The notes under the pieces are model-generated. The model ran no database searches. It saw nothing but the letters and a program-made list of their open reading frames with translations, and was not told the DNA's origin. A stretch of DNA of 64,000 nucleotides from Lotus japonicus. Taxonomy: Eukaryota; Streptophyta; Magnoliopsida; Fabales; Fabaceae. This document shows, in pieces, positions 37,134 to 48,265 of this stretch. The stretch covers positions 109,089,760 through 109,153,759 of the forward strand of contig NC_080041.1 of assembly GCF_012489685.1 (NCBI RefSeq), read 5' to 3'. Each line of letters begins with the position of its first letter. The first letter of the stretch is position 1. Both the position numbers and the translations under genes were made by a program.

Positions 37134-40016
37134 CTAGGGTTTATCAGTTCGACGCAGAAGTTCCATCATCATGTGCTTCATTTCAATTAGCATGGATTCA
37201 TGAGTGTCAAGACGCTGTTCCATGATGTCGAGTCTGGATGAGCTTGACTGAGTAGAACCGGAAGGAACATTCTGAGAAGCTTGAGGATCTGGAATGGAAG
37301 CAGAAGCAGCAGGAGTAAACACTACTGGTGCAAGTGCTTGGCATCTAAGGGCTTCAGCCTCAGCTTCAAGTTGCTCTGCCTCTAATCTGGCTTGTTCAGC
37401 TTGAGCTGCTGCTTGACGTGCAGCTTCTTCTGCTTGAGCTTTCTTTCTCTTGGCTTCTTCAATAGCTTCAAGAAGCTTATGTCTCTGTTCTTGTTCATGA
37501 AGAGCCACCCTTCGAGCAAATCTTTGCTTTGCAGCCTCAATCCTCTGACTTCCCTCTGCATGCAGGAGCTGCATCATAATTGGAACTTGAGCCACTAGCC
37601 AAGTGCCCAGGTTGTTCCACTCAGCAGCCACACGTTCAGCATTCTCACTTAGGTCAGTCTGACCGTGCACATTGCGTAGCATCAAAGAGGCTTCATGATA
37701 GAAAATATTGATGCACTCAGAGAGAGATGTGGGTCGGAGGTGAGTGTAAGGAATTATGGAGAGGTTGGTTTCAGGAGAGGCTGGGTGATTGCTGTTGTGA
37801 GCTTCAGAGGCACCTTGTGGAGAGCCAATGTTAAACATTTGAGCATTGGGTTCAGAGGTTCCAAGGTGAGGTTCTGAAGTTTCAACCAGAGGATGAGGTG
37901 ATCTAACCGAGGATTGGTTAGACACAGATTGTTCTTGTTCAGGTTCTGGTTGAATAGGCTCTTGTGGGTCAGGGACAGGGTGAGCTTGTTGAGCCAAAGG
38001 GTCTGCCTCATGTAAAGGATTGGCCAAGATAGGGTCATCTGGGTCAACTAGACGTTCAGGTCTAGGGCCAGGATATCTCCTAGGGCTTGGACAAGTGAGA
38101 TAATATTCTTCTAAGGTAGATACCTTTTCTTTTCTGACCTCCATGAATTTTCTAATGGATTCAGAGTTATTGGAGGGAGAAGAGTCAGCAACATTGGTTG
38201 GGAAGGATACAGGTGTAAGGGCGGTGGAAGAGTCTGTATCCGTGGGTCTGAGAGCCCGACGTTCTGATGCTCTTGGAACAGAGTGATCAGAGGTTCTGGG
38301 TCTAGGTTCTGTTTGGGTAGGCTCTGGTTGTTCAAGAATGATGGGTTCAGAAGTTAATGGGTTGTATGGAATGGTGATGGGAGAGGTTGGTTCTTCTGAC
38401 CTAGAGGTTTGGTTTTGGAGCAAATTCCAGAGAGGTGCTTCAGTAGGGGAAGGTTGAAAAAATGAAGACCTTGGGGAATGTGATGAAGAGGTGGTTTGTG
38501 CAGCTGGTTGGGATTCAGGAATAGGAGTGAGGGGATTTGAAGAGTGTTTGAGCATGGCAGATATGAGGGGTGCGTCAAATAAATTCAAATCATCATCAGA
38601 AGCAATTGCAGACTTACTTGAATGTGCTGATGATCTTGTCACTCTGGCAGGAGGTTCAGTCCTTCTGATCACTTCAGCAGCTGGTTCCACCCGAGTAGGC
38701 TTCACCACAATTCTGACTTGCTTCTTCTTCTTCTGAGGAGGACCATCCTCATTATCACCATCATCAGGCTTGCTGGTTTCATCTTGCTTTCTCTTGGATT
38801 GACCAGCCTTCTTCTTTTTGATCAGAGGGACATCTGATTCCTCAGAAGATTCTTCTAGGATCATCTTCCTCTGAACTTTCTTCTTGGGAGGAGAAGGAAA
38901 CTCTGGAGCTGGCGGCAGTCTGCTGAAGAAGTCATCGAGATCAATTTCGAATCCTTGAGCCCTTAGGTCTTCAACATAGCACCTAATGGCGTCAGGATTG
39001 TCTGCCTGTGTCCATAGAGGGTAGTCATTCAGAGGCATCCTTCTACTTCTGATCTCAGAAGATGTGTCTTCATGGGCAGGAGCAATCTTCTTCTTGATTA
39101 GGCCCATCTTCTTTAGAGAATTTGCCGTGAAGACATCACTGACAATGGTGGTCAAATCCTCTGTGCATCCAGCATTTATCAGATCTTGAATGAGGCCACT
39201 CTCAATGAAGAGATCAGACAAAAGTCTCCCGAAGGGAATATACTTGATCGCTGACTTGATGGAGGCAGTGGTACGAGACTTCCGGATACATTCCTTCAAG
39301 TAGGAGAACAGGAAGTAGGGAAGGCAGATCTTCTTCTGGTCTTGGATGAAGAACAACATCATTTTCTGGTGGAAGTTGATGTAGTCTGGGGAACTGCCCT
39401 TTGGTCTCTGGTTTATGCAATGGAGCAAAATTTTGTGCCAGATCCTGAGCTTGGGATGAAGGTCCATCACCTTGTAATTCGTCTTGCCCGGTTTGTAATT
39501 GGTGTACAGGGCCTTGTTGATCTCATCCTTCGTCTTGGGTTTCAGCTTCGATTCCGTGAATTGGAAACGATACCCAAAAGCAGTTTCTGCACCCAGCAAT
39601 TTCACGAAGGACTTCTCTGTGATGATGATCTTTCTTCCAAGAATGTGAGATACCACCTGAGTATCATCGCAGTCGGCGTGCTTCTAGAATTCCTTGACCA
39701 GTTTATCATACACCGGTCCTCGAAGTCTGTTGAAGTAATTTCCCCAACCTTGAACTTGGACTTCAGGACGAAGATCATACCCATTTGTAGCCAGGTTGTC
39801 GAGATCGAATCTCCATTCTGCCAGGACTTGAAGTTCCTCAGGAGCATATACGCAGTGAACGGCACAGCCCCGTTCTGCAATTGGAATAATCTGCTCTTGA
39901 GCTTGACCTTGATCTTGTGTCGGATTCTCAGGGCCCCTTTTACCCGTTGCTAGACCAACTACCATGTGAGGGAACTGGGTTGCATCTGCAGTAGCTCTTC
40001 TGGTTTGACTCACCAT
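37134..40016 (-). CDS. env-like ORF3 of the right unit, 960 codons with one internal TAG
   Basis: Single frame from ATG 40016 (MVSQTRRATADATQF) to a stop at 37134, apart from TAG at 39684-39686 (codon 111). Domains in order: N-terminal globular part (to about residue 350) resembling the 'putative plant transposon protein' domain (HILGRKIIITEKSFVKLLGAE); a Lys/Glu and Ser/Pro-rich linker; a coiled coil near the C-terminus (residues about 840-910). No clear transmembrane helix stands out in the C-terminal half. It sits 440 bp after pol, the Sirevirus env-like position; an envelope role has never been shown. Without readthrough, products would be 110 aa or start further in. Confidence 0.75.
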
Positions 40017-40458
40017 TTTTGAAGCGGTTGAAGGTTTGAGGTAGAAGATGAAGGTTGAAAGATGAAGAGAGATCGAGAGAGAAAACGAGGATAAGCGGTT
40101 TCGAAATAGCAGAGAGAGAGAGTAAAAACCGGAAGTGAAAGAGATCGTGTGTGTATAGTGGGTTTTGACAAATAACCGTTGTTGATTCAAAAAGCAATTT
40201 AAGATCAACGGTTGAAAATTAAAGATAGATAGTAACAGTAAATACACAAATCACACACAGGAGAGAAGCACATCTACACGCAATCATAACAGACTGTCAC
40301 ACGGGCACAAGGAACTATGCATCAGAAGTACTGACACACGTGTTGCTGTCTCAGCTTCAGAGTCAGTACCAGTGGGTACACACACTCTGATTGAGTTACC
40401 TTCTGGACTAGACATCTTCTGATCAAGAAGTATCATAGTCAGAGGTTCTGATCCATCT

Positions 40459-43400
40459 TCACTCTGGACAAAAGTCCATGTTTAGATTTTTCAGAATAAA
40501 ATTAAATCTATCCTCTGCTAAGGGCTTTGTAAAGATATCTGCCCATTGATGGTCAGTATCAACAAACTTCAGAAGAAGTACGCCCTTCTGTACATAATCT
40601 CTAATAAAGTGATACTTTACCTCAATGTGCTTTGCCCTTGAATGCAAGATAGGATTCTTACTCAATGAGATTGCAGCAGTGTTATCACAATAGATTGGGA
40701 TATTGCTCTCAAGGATCTGATAATCCTCCAGCTGATGTTTCATCCAGAGCATCTGTGTGCTGCATATTGCTGCTGAGATATATTCTGCCTCTGCAGTTGA
40801 TAGTGCAATGGTTGATTGCCTCTTGCTTGCCCATGAGACTAGATTGCTTCCCAGAAATTGACAATTTCCAGAAGTACTTTTTCTCTCTGTTCTATCTCCA
40901 GCATAATCAGCATCACAGTAACCTGAAAGCTTATACTCTGATGTTTTCTTATACATCAAGCCAAGGTTAGTGGTGCCTTTCAGATACCTTAGGATCCTCT
41001 TAACAGCAGTTAAGTGGGTTTCCCTTGGATCTGATTGGAAGCGAGCACATAAATGAACACTAAATAGTATGTCTGGCCTAGATGCAGTTAAGTGTAGAAG
41101 TGAACCTATCATGCCACGATAGAGCTTCTGACATACTTTACCACTTTTATCTTCTTTCTCCAGAATGCATGTAGGATGCATTGGAGTCTTGGCCACTGTA
41201 GATTCCAGCATATTGAACTTCTTCAGAAGTTCTTTAGTGTACTTGCTCTGATGGATATATGTTCCTTCTGGTGTTTGATCAACTTGTATTCCCAGAAAGT
41301 ACTTTAATTCTCCCATCATACTCATCTCAAATTCAGCCTGCATCATCTCAGAAAATTCTTTGCATAGAGATTGATTTGCAGAACCAAATATAATATCATC
41401 AACATAAATTTGCACAATTAAGATATCATCTTCATAAGTCTTGCAAAAAAGAGTTGTATCTACTTTACCCCTTACAAACTCATTCTCCAGAAGGAATGAG
41501 CTAAGTCTCTCATACCATGCTCTGGGAGCTTGCTTCAGACCGTAGAGTGATTTCTTCAATTTGAACACATGGTCTGGTTTCTTCTCATCTTCAAAACCTG
41601 GGAGTTGATGAACATAGACTTCCTCTGAAATATAACCATTTAGGAAGGCACTCTTCACGTCCATCTGATGTAGAACTATGTTGTGATTTACTGAAAAAGA
41701 AATCAACAGTCTGATTGCCTCCAGTCTTGCTACTGGAGCAAATGTTTCAGTGTAGTCTATTCCTTCCTGTTGGCTGTAGCCTTGAGCAACTAGCCTTGCC
41801 TTGTTTCTGACTACATCTCCTTTCTCATTCAGCTTGTTTCTGAATACCCATTTCGTTCCAATAAAATGGACACTCTCAGGCTTCTTCACTAAGCTCCAAA
41901 CATCGTTCTTGGAGAATTGATTCAATTCTTCTTCCATGGCCAGAATCCAATCCTTGTCCTGAAGAGCTTCATCTATGGACTTGGGTTCAATTAAGGACAC
42001 CAATCCTTTCAGACTGAGCAAGGTCTCTTCAGAGGGTCTGAAGGCAGATCTGGTTCTGACTGGTTCGTCTTTGTTGCCCAAAATCAATTCCTTAGGGTGA
42101 GCTGCAGTGATTCTGCTCTTCTTCAGAGTTTGTGAGTTAGGGGGACCAGCTTCTTCCTCTGGTTCATCTTCCTCTGGCTCAACTTCCTCTGGAGCTTTGC
42201 CTTTGTCAGAAACATTAATGCTTAAATCTGCAAACTTTTCAACTAGCTTTGACTGGTCAGAGTCAAGCTTATCGTCAAATCTAACATGAATAGATTCTTC
42301 AATAGTCTTAGCATCAGTATTATAAAATCTAAAACCTTTAGATCTCTCAGAATAACCAAGTAATAGACATTTAGAAGACTTAGCATCAAATTTATGCAAT
42401 TTATCCTTAGTATTGAGAACATAACAAACACAGCCAAAAGGATGAAAATAAGAAATGTTGGGTTTTATGTTCTTCCACAATTCATAAGGAGTCTTATTCA
42501 GAATTGGTCTCACAGAGATTCTGTTCTGAATGTAACATGCTGTATTTACTGCCTCTGCCCAAAAGTGCTTAGCCATGCCAGTTTCTTGGAGCATGGTTCT
42601 AGCCATCTCCTGAAGAGTTCTGTTCTTCCTCTCAACAACACCATTTTGTTGAGGAGTTCTGGGACAAGAGAAATCATGTGCAATTCCATAGGAATCAAAC
42701 AGACTCTCAAACTTGTCATTCTCAAACTCTCCACCATGGTCACTTCTGACACGCACAATCCTACAAGCCTTCTCGTTTTGCACTTGAGCAATGAAGGTAG
42801 AGAACACAGCATGAGACTCATCCTTGCGGGTTAGAAACTTTACCCATGTCCAGCGGCTATAGTCATCAACGATAACCATCCCATATCTCTTGCCACCTAT
42901 AGACTCAGTTTTCAATGGTCCAAAAAGGTCGATATGCAGAAGTTCCAACGGCCTTGAGGTTGAGACAACATTCTTTGCCTTGAAAGGGACTTTTGTGAAT
43001 TTGCCTTTCTGACATGCTTCACAAAGAGCGTCTGAAGCGAACTTCAGATTGGTAAGCCCCTGACAAGGTTTAGCTTGCTCAGCTGAGAAATCTTTCTCAT
43101 ACTGGCATGCCCTAACCGTCTATGCCATACCCACTGCTCTTCATTAACAGACAAAAGGCACTTCACATTCTGAGCCTCCAACTCAGATAATCTGATCTTA
43201 TAAATGTTGTTCTTCCTCTTGCTGTTAAACAGAACAGAGCCATCGATTTGACTTACAGCCCGGCAGGACTTTTGATTGAATATAACATCATAACCCTTGT
43301 CAGCTAATTGACTTATAGACAATAAGTTATGTGTTAAGCCGTCTACCAATAACACATTATCAATGCATGGACTACTATCTACATAAATAGTACCAGTACC

Positions 43401-43562
43401 AACAATTTTACCCTTTTCATTTCCTCCAAAGCCAACTTCGCCTCCAGGCTTAAGTTTTAGCTCTTGGAACATACGCCTTTCTCCCGTCATGTGACGCGAG
43501 CATCCACTGTCCAGATACCATGATTGGTGTTTCAGTGGAGCTATCAAGGATATCTGCAACAT
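40459..43562 (-). CDS. pol: protease, integrase, reverse transcriptase, RNase H (frameshifted)
   Basis: Protease active site DSGC with the following HMTG (about 43500); integrase zinc site HRRLGHA...CEAC; integrase core [30 protein letters not shown] (D,D,E); RT with [10 protein letters not shown] (about 41400); RNase H CDADYAGD and STAEAEY; end MDFCPE. The part 42948-40459 is one 829-codon open frame. The protease/early-integrase segment (43562-43044) is in a different frame from both gag and the rest of pol, which share one frame. So two single-base changes, near 43530-43560 and near 43052, offset each other but break the polyprotein. Confidence 0.92.
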
Positions 43563-45360
43563 AGATAATCTTGTCCTTAGGTACCCACTTTCTGGGTCCT
43601 TTCTTGTTAGTTACCCCAGAGGTTCTGATCACCTTGGGTGTCTCAACATGATATTTTAAAGGAATATTTGCATGATATTTAGACATAGAGAAAGATCCAT
43701 TTTTAAGAGGGTTTTTAGCAACTTTAGCAGGTAAAGGATCAGGCAATATGGTACCAGAGGGAACAAAGCATTCATACAAGGATTTAGCTTTAGACACAGA
43801 GGGCTCATTTCTAATTGGTTTAGAATAGCCAATGCCATGCATTCCATTTCTGCTTACGCCATAGATCATTGAAGCCATTAAGCTTCTATCCACGCTTTTA
43901 GCTAGGAATCTTTGAAAAGACTTTTCATACTTAGACTCATTTCTACAATCAGAGGCATCACAAGCAACAATTTCTTCTAACTTAGCAATCTGGTTCTTAA
44001 GCACAGAGTTAGAATTGATCAAAGCATGATTATCATTTTTCAAATCAGAAATAATTTTCTCATGTTCAGAAGGAGTCTTGGAAATAGCAGATAAGTCCTT
44101 TTTCAGCTTCTTATGCTTAGACAATAAAGAGTTATACTTATCCATGATATCAGACAATGCATGTTTCAGTTCAGAGGTAGAGAAAGAAGCGAATACCTCA
44201 TTTTCATCGTCTGAGTTAGGATCTCCTTCTGATTCTGAGTCAGAGTCAACAGCTCCCTTTGACTCTGCTTCTTTGTCTTTGACAATAGCCATGAGTCCTT
44301 GGACTTCACCATCAGAGTCAACATCCTCTGACTCTGATTCATCAAATGTCACCATCAGACTCTTCTTTGTCTTGAAGTGCTTCTTTAGCTTCTTGTCCTT
44401 CTTCAACTTTGGACAGTCACTTTTGTAGTGCCCTGATTCTTTGCACTCAAAGCATGTGACTTCCTTAAGTGAGGACTTCTTCTGACATGAGGATTCAGAC
44501 TTTCCTTTTGCCTTTCCAGAGCCTTTGTATTTGCTCTGCCTGTGCTTCCAGATGCGATTGAGTCTCTTGGAGATCAGAGTCAGCTCATCTTCATCAGAAT
44601 CTTCTGATGCTTCTTCAGATTCCTCTTCTTCAGCTTGAAGAGCTTTTGACTTCTCAGCCTTAGCCTTTTCAGATTTAGATTTCAAGGCTATGGACTTTTT
44701 CCTCAGATCTTGCATCTCTGAGCGCTTCAGCTCATGGCATTTCAAAATGCTGATGAGTTCTTCTAAACTCATATTCTCAACATCTCTCGTGAGCTCTATT
44801 GAAGTCACTAAAGGCATCCAACTTTCAGGAAGACACCTGATGACCCTTATGACATGATCTTTTGTTGTGTAGCTCTTGTTGAGAGGTCGTATGCCAGCTA
44901 CAAGCAACTGAAATCTGGAGAACATTTCTTCAATGGACTCATTTGGCACCATGATGAAGGATTCATACTTTTGGATTAAAGACAATGCCTTTGATTCTTT
45001 GACTTTCTTGTTTCCTTCATGAGACATCTTCAGAGATTCGAAAATGCCTTTCGCAAACTCACAATCTGTAATCTTCTGGTACTCTTCATAGGAAATAGCA
45101 CTTAGAAGAATTGCTCTTGCTTTGTGATGTTGTGAGTACAGCTTCTTTTGATCTGCAGTCATCTCTGACCTTGGGATCTTCTTGCCATCTGCATCAACTG
45201 GACGCTCGTAGCCATCCACAATAATATCCCAGAGATCTGCATCGAAACCCAGAAAGAAACTTTCCAGTCTATCTTTCCAATATTCGAACCTTTGACCGTC
45301 GAACATAGGAGGCTTTGCATTGTAACCATCTCTTTGAGTTTCACTGGTGGTGGCAGCCAT
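43450..45360 (-). CDS. gag, 636 aa, with zinc knuckle
   Basis: ATG at 45360, about 60 bp after the primer site. Starts MAATTSETQRDGYNAKPPMF; UBN2-type capsid region to about residue 220; acidic linker; zinc knuckle CFECKESGHYKSDC (about residues 302-315), binding element RNA; then an unusually long acidic and coiled tail (Asp/Glu/Ser-rich, DSDSESEGD). This long gag is typical of Sireviruses. The ORF runs past the frame change and ends at 43450 in the wrong frame; natural gag and pol share a frame. Confidence 0.92.
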   Translation of the reverse strand: MAATTSETQRDGYNAKPPMFDGQRFEYWKDRLESFFLGFDADLWDIIVDGYERPVDADGKKIPRSEMTADQKKLYSQHHKARAILLSAISYEEYQKITDCEFAKGIFESLKMSHEGNKKVKESKALSLIQKYESFIMVPNESIEEMFSRFQLLVAGIRPLNKSYTTKDHVIRVIRCLPESWMPLVTSIELTRDVENMSLEELISILKCHELKRSEMQDLRKKSIALKSKSEKAKAEKSKALQAEEEESEEASEDSDEDELTLISKRLNRIWKHRQSKYKGSGKAKGKSESSCQKKSSLKEVTCFECKESGHYKSDCPKLKKDKKLKKHFKTKKSLMVTFDESESEDVDSDGEVQGLMAIVKDKEAESKGAVDSDSESEGDPNSDDENEVFASFSTSELKHALSDIMDKYNSLLSKHKKLKKDLSAISKTPSEHEKIISDLKNDNHALINSNSVLKNQIAKLEEIVACDASDCRNESKYEKSFQRFLAKSVDRSLMASMIYGVSRNGMHGIGYSKPIRNEPSVSKAKSLYECFVPSGTILPDPLPAKVAKNPLKNGSFSMSKYHANIPLKYHVETPKVIRTSGVTNKKGPRKWVPKDKIIYVADILDSSTETPIMVSGQWMLASHDGRKAYVPRAKT

Positions 45361-45418
45361 TGTTTTTCACACCGGCCCGGATCACTGAACACTGTTAGGT
45401 GTGGTAATCAGAACTTGC

Positions 45419-45430
45419 GCTCTGATACCA
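45419..45430 (-). promoter_or_regulatory. primer binding site for tRNA-iMet
   Basis: TGGTATCAGAGC on the - strand, two bases after the 5' LTR; it is complementary to the 3' end of initiator methionine tRNA, the standard Ty1/copia primer. It fixes the element's orientation. The left unit has none. Confidence 0.95.
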
Positions 45431-45432
45431 AT

Positions 45433-46644
45433 TGAAGGTATGAAAAACGGTAGAAAGGGGGGGGGGGGTTTGAATAACGTTTTCAAGATAAAGCTTCCAC
45501 CTTAAAGATTTTGACAAATCTTTCGAGAACTTAAGTGCTAAAGATAAGAGATAGAAAAGCACACAAGGATTTTATCCTGGTTCACTTGATAAATCACTCA
45601 AGCTACTCCAGTCCACCCGTTAAGGTGATTTCTTCCTTCTTAGAATGAAGGCAATCCACTAATCAGGTAAGAGTTACAACTGCACTTGAAACCTACAAGT
45701 GACTAACAATTACACTGACTTAGCTCACACTAAGATTCACTCTCTTAGTCTTCTCTAGGATCCGATCAACCTTGATCTCCTAAAGGAACTAAACAAACTG
45801 TTTATCAAAGAATTGTTTACAAGAGATTTGCTTCTAAAAAGCTAATAGTAAACTCAATGAATTTCAGATGAAAGAAAGCTTAGAAGAATTTGAATTTGTC
45901 TTGCGCGTATGTGAATGCTTCTAGCCGCTTCTTTCAGTCTTCAGCCTCTTTATATACTCCAAGGATTAGGGTTGAGCGTTGCATGGGAAATGCTACCGTT
46001 GGAGGGCAGTTCTGGAAAATCCAGCTTCTGCTGTGTCTGAGACTGTTAGGTAGGTCGTCAGGAAGGTACAGTTGCTTTTGTACTTGGATAGCGACTTGAC
46101 CTTTAAACCTAGGAGACTTCTGATCAGGAGAAAGCTTCATGTTGGAACTTGTGAAGCCGGTTGATCAGAGTCAGAGGGAAAGCCCAGATCCTCTGACCAT
46201 TGTTTCTTCTGATTCTGAACTCAGAGGGAAGTACATGGTCTTCAGAGTATCTTGCTTCTGGACATCAGAATTTCACTAATCAGCTTCTGGATCTTCAGAG
46301 TCTTCTACACCATCAGAATATCTGAGCCTTCAGTGTTTCTTGGTTATCAGACTTTCTGGATCTTCAGAACTTCTAGTGACTGAGTCCACATCAGAGTTTG
46401 TATAACTTCAGAACTTCTGAAGCTTTTCCACTGTTCATACTGAACATGGTGAATGCGAAAGCGTTGCTTGGGTCGCTCTTTATACACAGTGCTTCTGATT
46501 TGTGTGAGATTGAGTTGAGGTCAGAGCCTGTAAATAGCACACTCAGAAAAACACGTTAGAGTACCACAATTGTTCATATCAAAAGGTTAACTTGTAATCA
46601 TCAAAACATAGAGTTGTACTACTAGATCAAAACTTGATCTTACA
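45433..46644 (-). repeat. outer 5' LTR of the Sirevirus complex
   Basis: 1212 bp, followed by GGTCG (46645-46649). It contains TATATAAAG on the - strand (about 45948-45956) as a likely promoter core for the element transcript. Nearly the same as the outer 3' LTR. Confidence 0.95.
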
Positions 46645-46649
46645 GGTCG

Positions 46650-47200
46650 GACCCTCATCTGACGCTCAGTCATCTAAACCTCCTCGACACCCTCCAAAAG
46701 ATCACCCACAGAAGAACAAACCGAAGAAGAGAGGAAGCCAGAATCCCCCACACAACCGCCAACCGAAGAGACATAAAGGAGCACCCCTGCACACATTTAT
46801 TATTAATTTATTTTTTAAAAAGGAATCACTCATTAATTTTAATTCTCAATACTTGTTTATATATACAAATATGGGTTAATCGTCATATTGGTCCTTGTCT
46901 TTGTCTCTCCGTCTGAAGTAAGTTCCTCCTCGAAAAATTTGTAAATCTTAGTCCTCTTGTTTCCAATTTGTGTGGAGCAAGTCCTCGTCGAAGCCCGGAG
47001 CTTCAGCGAGTGATGAATTGGCTAGCTGACTGGGTTAAAAGCGCTGACGTGGATTTAAAAAAACAAAATAAAAAAACAAAATTTCTTAACACATCAGAAT
47101 TTTAATTTAATTAATAAAATAAAATTAACAAAAAACCTTCTTAATGATTAACTAAAAAAACTCTTCATTCCAAAATCAATTCCAGAAACATGCCCGCCTC
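46650..47200. other. continuation of the interrupted LINE fragment, then AT-rich repeat DNA
   Basis: 46650-46800 continues the sequence interrupted at 26374. From about 46870 (gttaatcgtcatattggtcc) the DNA resembles the inner end of a Mutator-like terminal repeat, but no partner end was found. No gene seen. Confidence 0.35.
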
Positions 47201-47205
47201 AAAAA

Positions 47206-47739
47206 CTAAAAACCAAAATACAAGATGAATTCATACATCTCCAGAAGAACAAGTAACGTATGACACAACAACCTGATATCATTAAGCTTGCCACCACAGA
47301 CAGAATCCAACATCTCCTTCATCTTCTTCCCACTTAAAAAACAACCCAAACCCAAATCTAATTTCAAAGCATCTTCATCTTCCTCCTCTTTTAACACTTC
47401 ACCGATTCAAGGGAGGATTCAAAGCCCTCAGTTTCGTTCCTTGCAACATCAATTGGACAAAGGTTTGGAGTGCTCTCTGATGCATCTTCTTCTCTTGAAC
47501 TGGGACGGAGCAGATCGATGGAGATCAAGATCCACGCCTTTGCGGAGACACCGCACCAGAATTGTTTCGTTCTCCCTCTGTTTCTGCCATGAGCTTGGCC
47601 TCACCCCAACACCAGGCACCTTCGCAGCCATTCCTTTTCCTTCACAAATGGGGAGGGAGAACCAAGAGGAGTTTCAAGAACCCTCTCTTGATCATTCAGA
47701 GAAAGGAGGAGATCCAGGTCATCTTCGTGATTTGACATC
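47206..47739 (-). pseudogene. mosaic gene fragments fused to the first codons of MCM10
   Basis: An MCM10-like start (MSNHEDDLDLLLSL) opens at 47739 on the - strand, follows MCM10 for about 30 codons, then diverges at about 47650 into unrelated sequence with a stop soon after. Further down, - strand frames (47631-47449 and 47397-47206, the latter KEMLDSVCGGKLNDIRLL) look protein-like but I do not recognise them. Probably non-functional. Confidence 0.5.
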
Positions 47740-48205
47740 GTAATTCGTATCGCTTCTACACTGCACTGGTTAGGGTTTTAGCTTTTGATTTTCGAGGAAG
47801 AAGAGAAGAGAACACAACATCAAATTTTTGGAGGGAACTAATATTTCTTCTCTCTCTTTCCAAATAACATTCACATTCAATTGTCATTTTTTTAATTACA
47901 CTTCTAGTCCTTTTAGCTTTATCTTTGGGTGATTTTGATACTCTTACTTTACATTGCTTTATTTTAGTCAAAAGAGGTTTTATAAGTGTCACCCCCTTCC
48001 CATTTGGGGGTTCCACCCATGTTGTTGCTCGATCGCCGCTGGAGCTTCCGTCAACTTGTCACCGCATGTCACCATCGTTCGATTGTCCAAACACCTCCGA
48101 CCATTGTTTACAGGATTTTCCGCACCCTCCACCACCCACGTTTGGGTTATCTCCTCTGAATGTTATAATGCAAGGCTCGGTTAAACAAGGTGTTTCCATG
48201 AAGCG
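47645..48205 (-). repeat. duplicated MCM10 promoter and first exon start
   Basis: Collinear with 25108-25608 in the same orientation, with scattered substitutions and a few insertions (for example extra sequence near 48055-48115). It covers the leader, the start codon and about 400 bp of promoter. Because it includes promoter DNA it is a DNA-level copy, not a retrocopy. Confidence 0.85.
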
Positions 48206-48265
48206 TACTAGTAGAGCTACGCGACGCTAGTTTATCTTTATCAAGACAAAATGAGAAAATTTGAA

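Larger units (their letters stand above)
26375..46644 (-). mobile_element. Sirevirus (Ty1/copia) complex: three LTRs, two internal regions
   Basis: Direct 5-bp duplications GGTCG at 26370-26374 and 46645-46649 frame 20,270 bp. Order on the - strand: LTR (46644-45433), tRNA-iMet primer site, gag, protease-integrase-RT-RNase H, env-like ORF, purine tracts, LTR (35730-34524), then directly part of integrase, RT-RNase H, env-like ORF, purine tracts, LTR (27583-26375). Long gag, env-like ORF and repeated polypurine tracts identify the Sirevirus (Maximus/SIRE) lineage. By eye the two outer LTRs differ at only a handful of sites, while the middle one differs from both at roughly 25-30. The second unit lacks its 5' LTR, primer site, gag, protease and the front of integrase. 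Confidence 0.93.

Noticed and set aside
43450..43562. Programmed gag-pol frameshift
   Set aside because: A second, opposite shift near 43052 returns to the gag frame, so paired indels fit better.
47288..47743. 151-codon + strand frame
   Set aside because: It runs antisense through the MCM10 copy and CT-rich leader DNA; composition follows the repeat.
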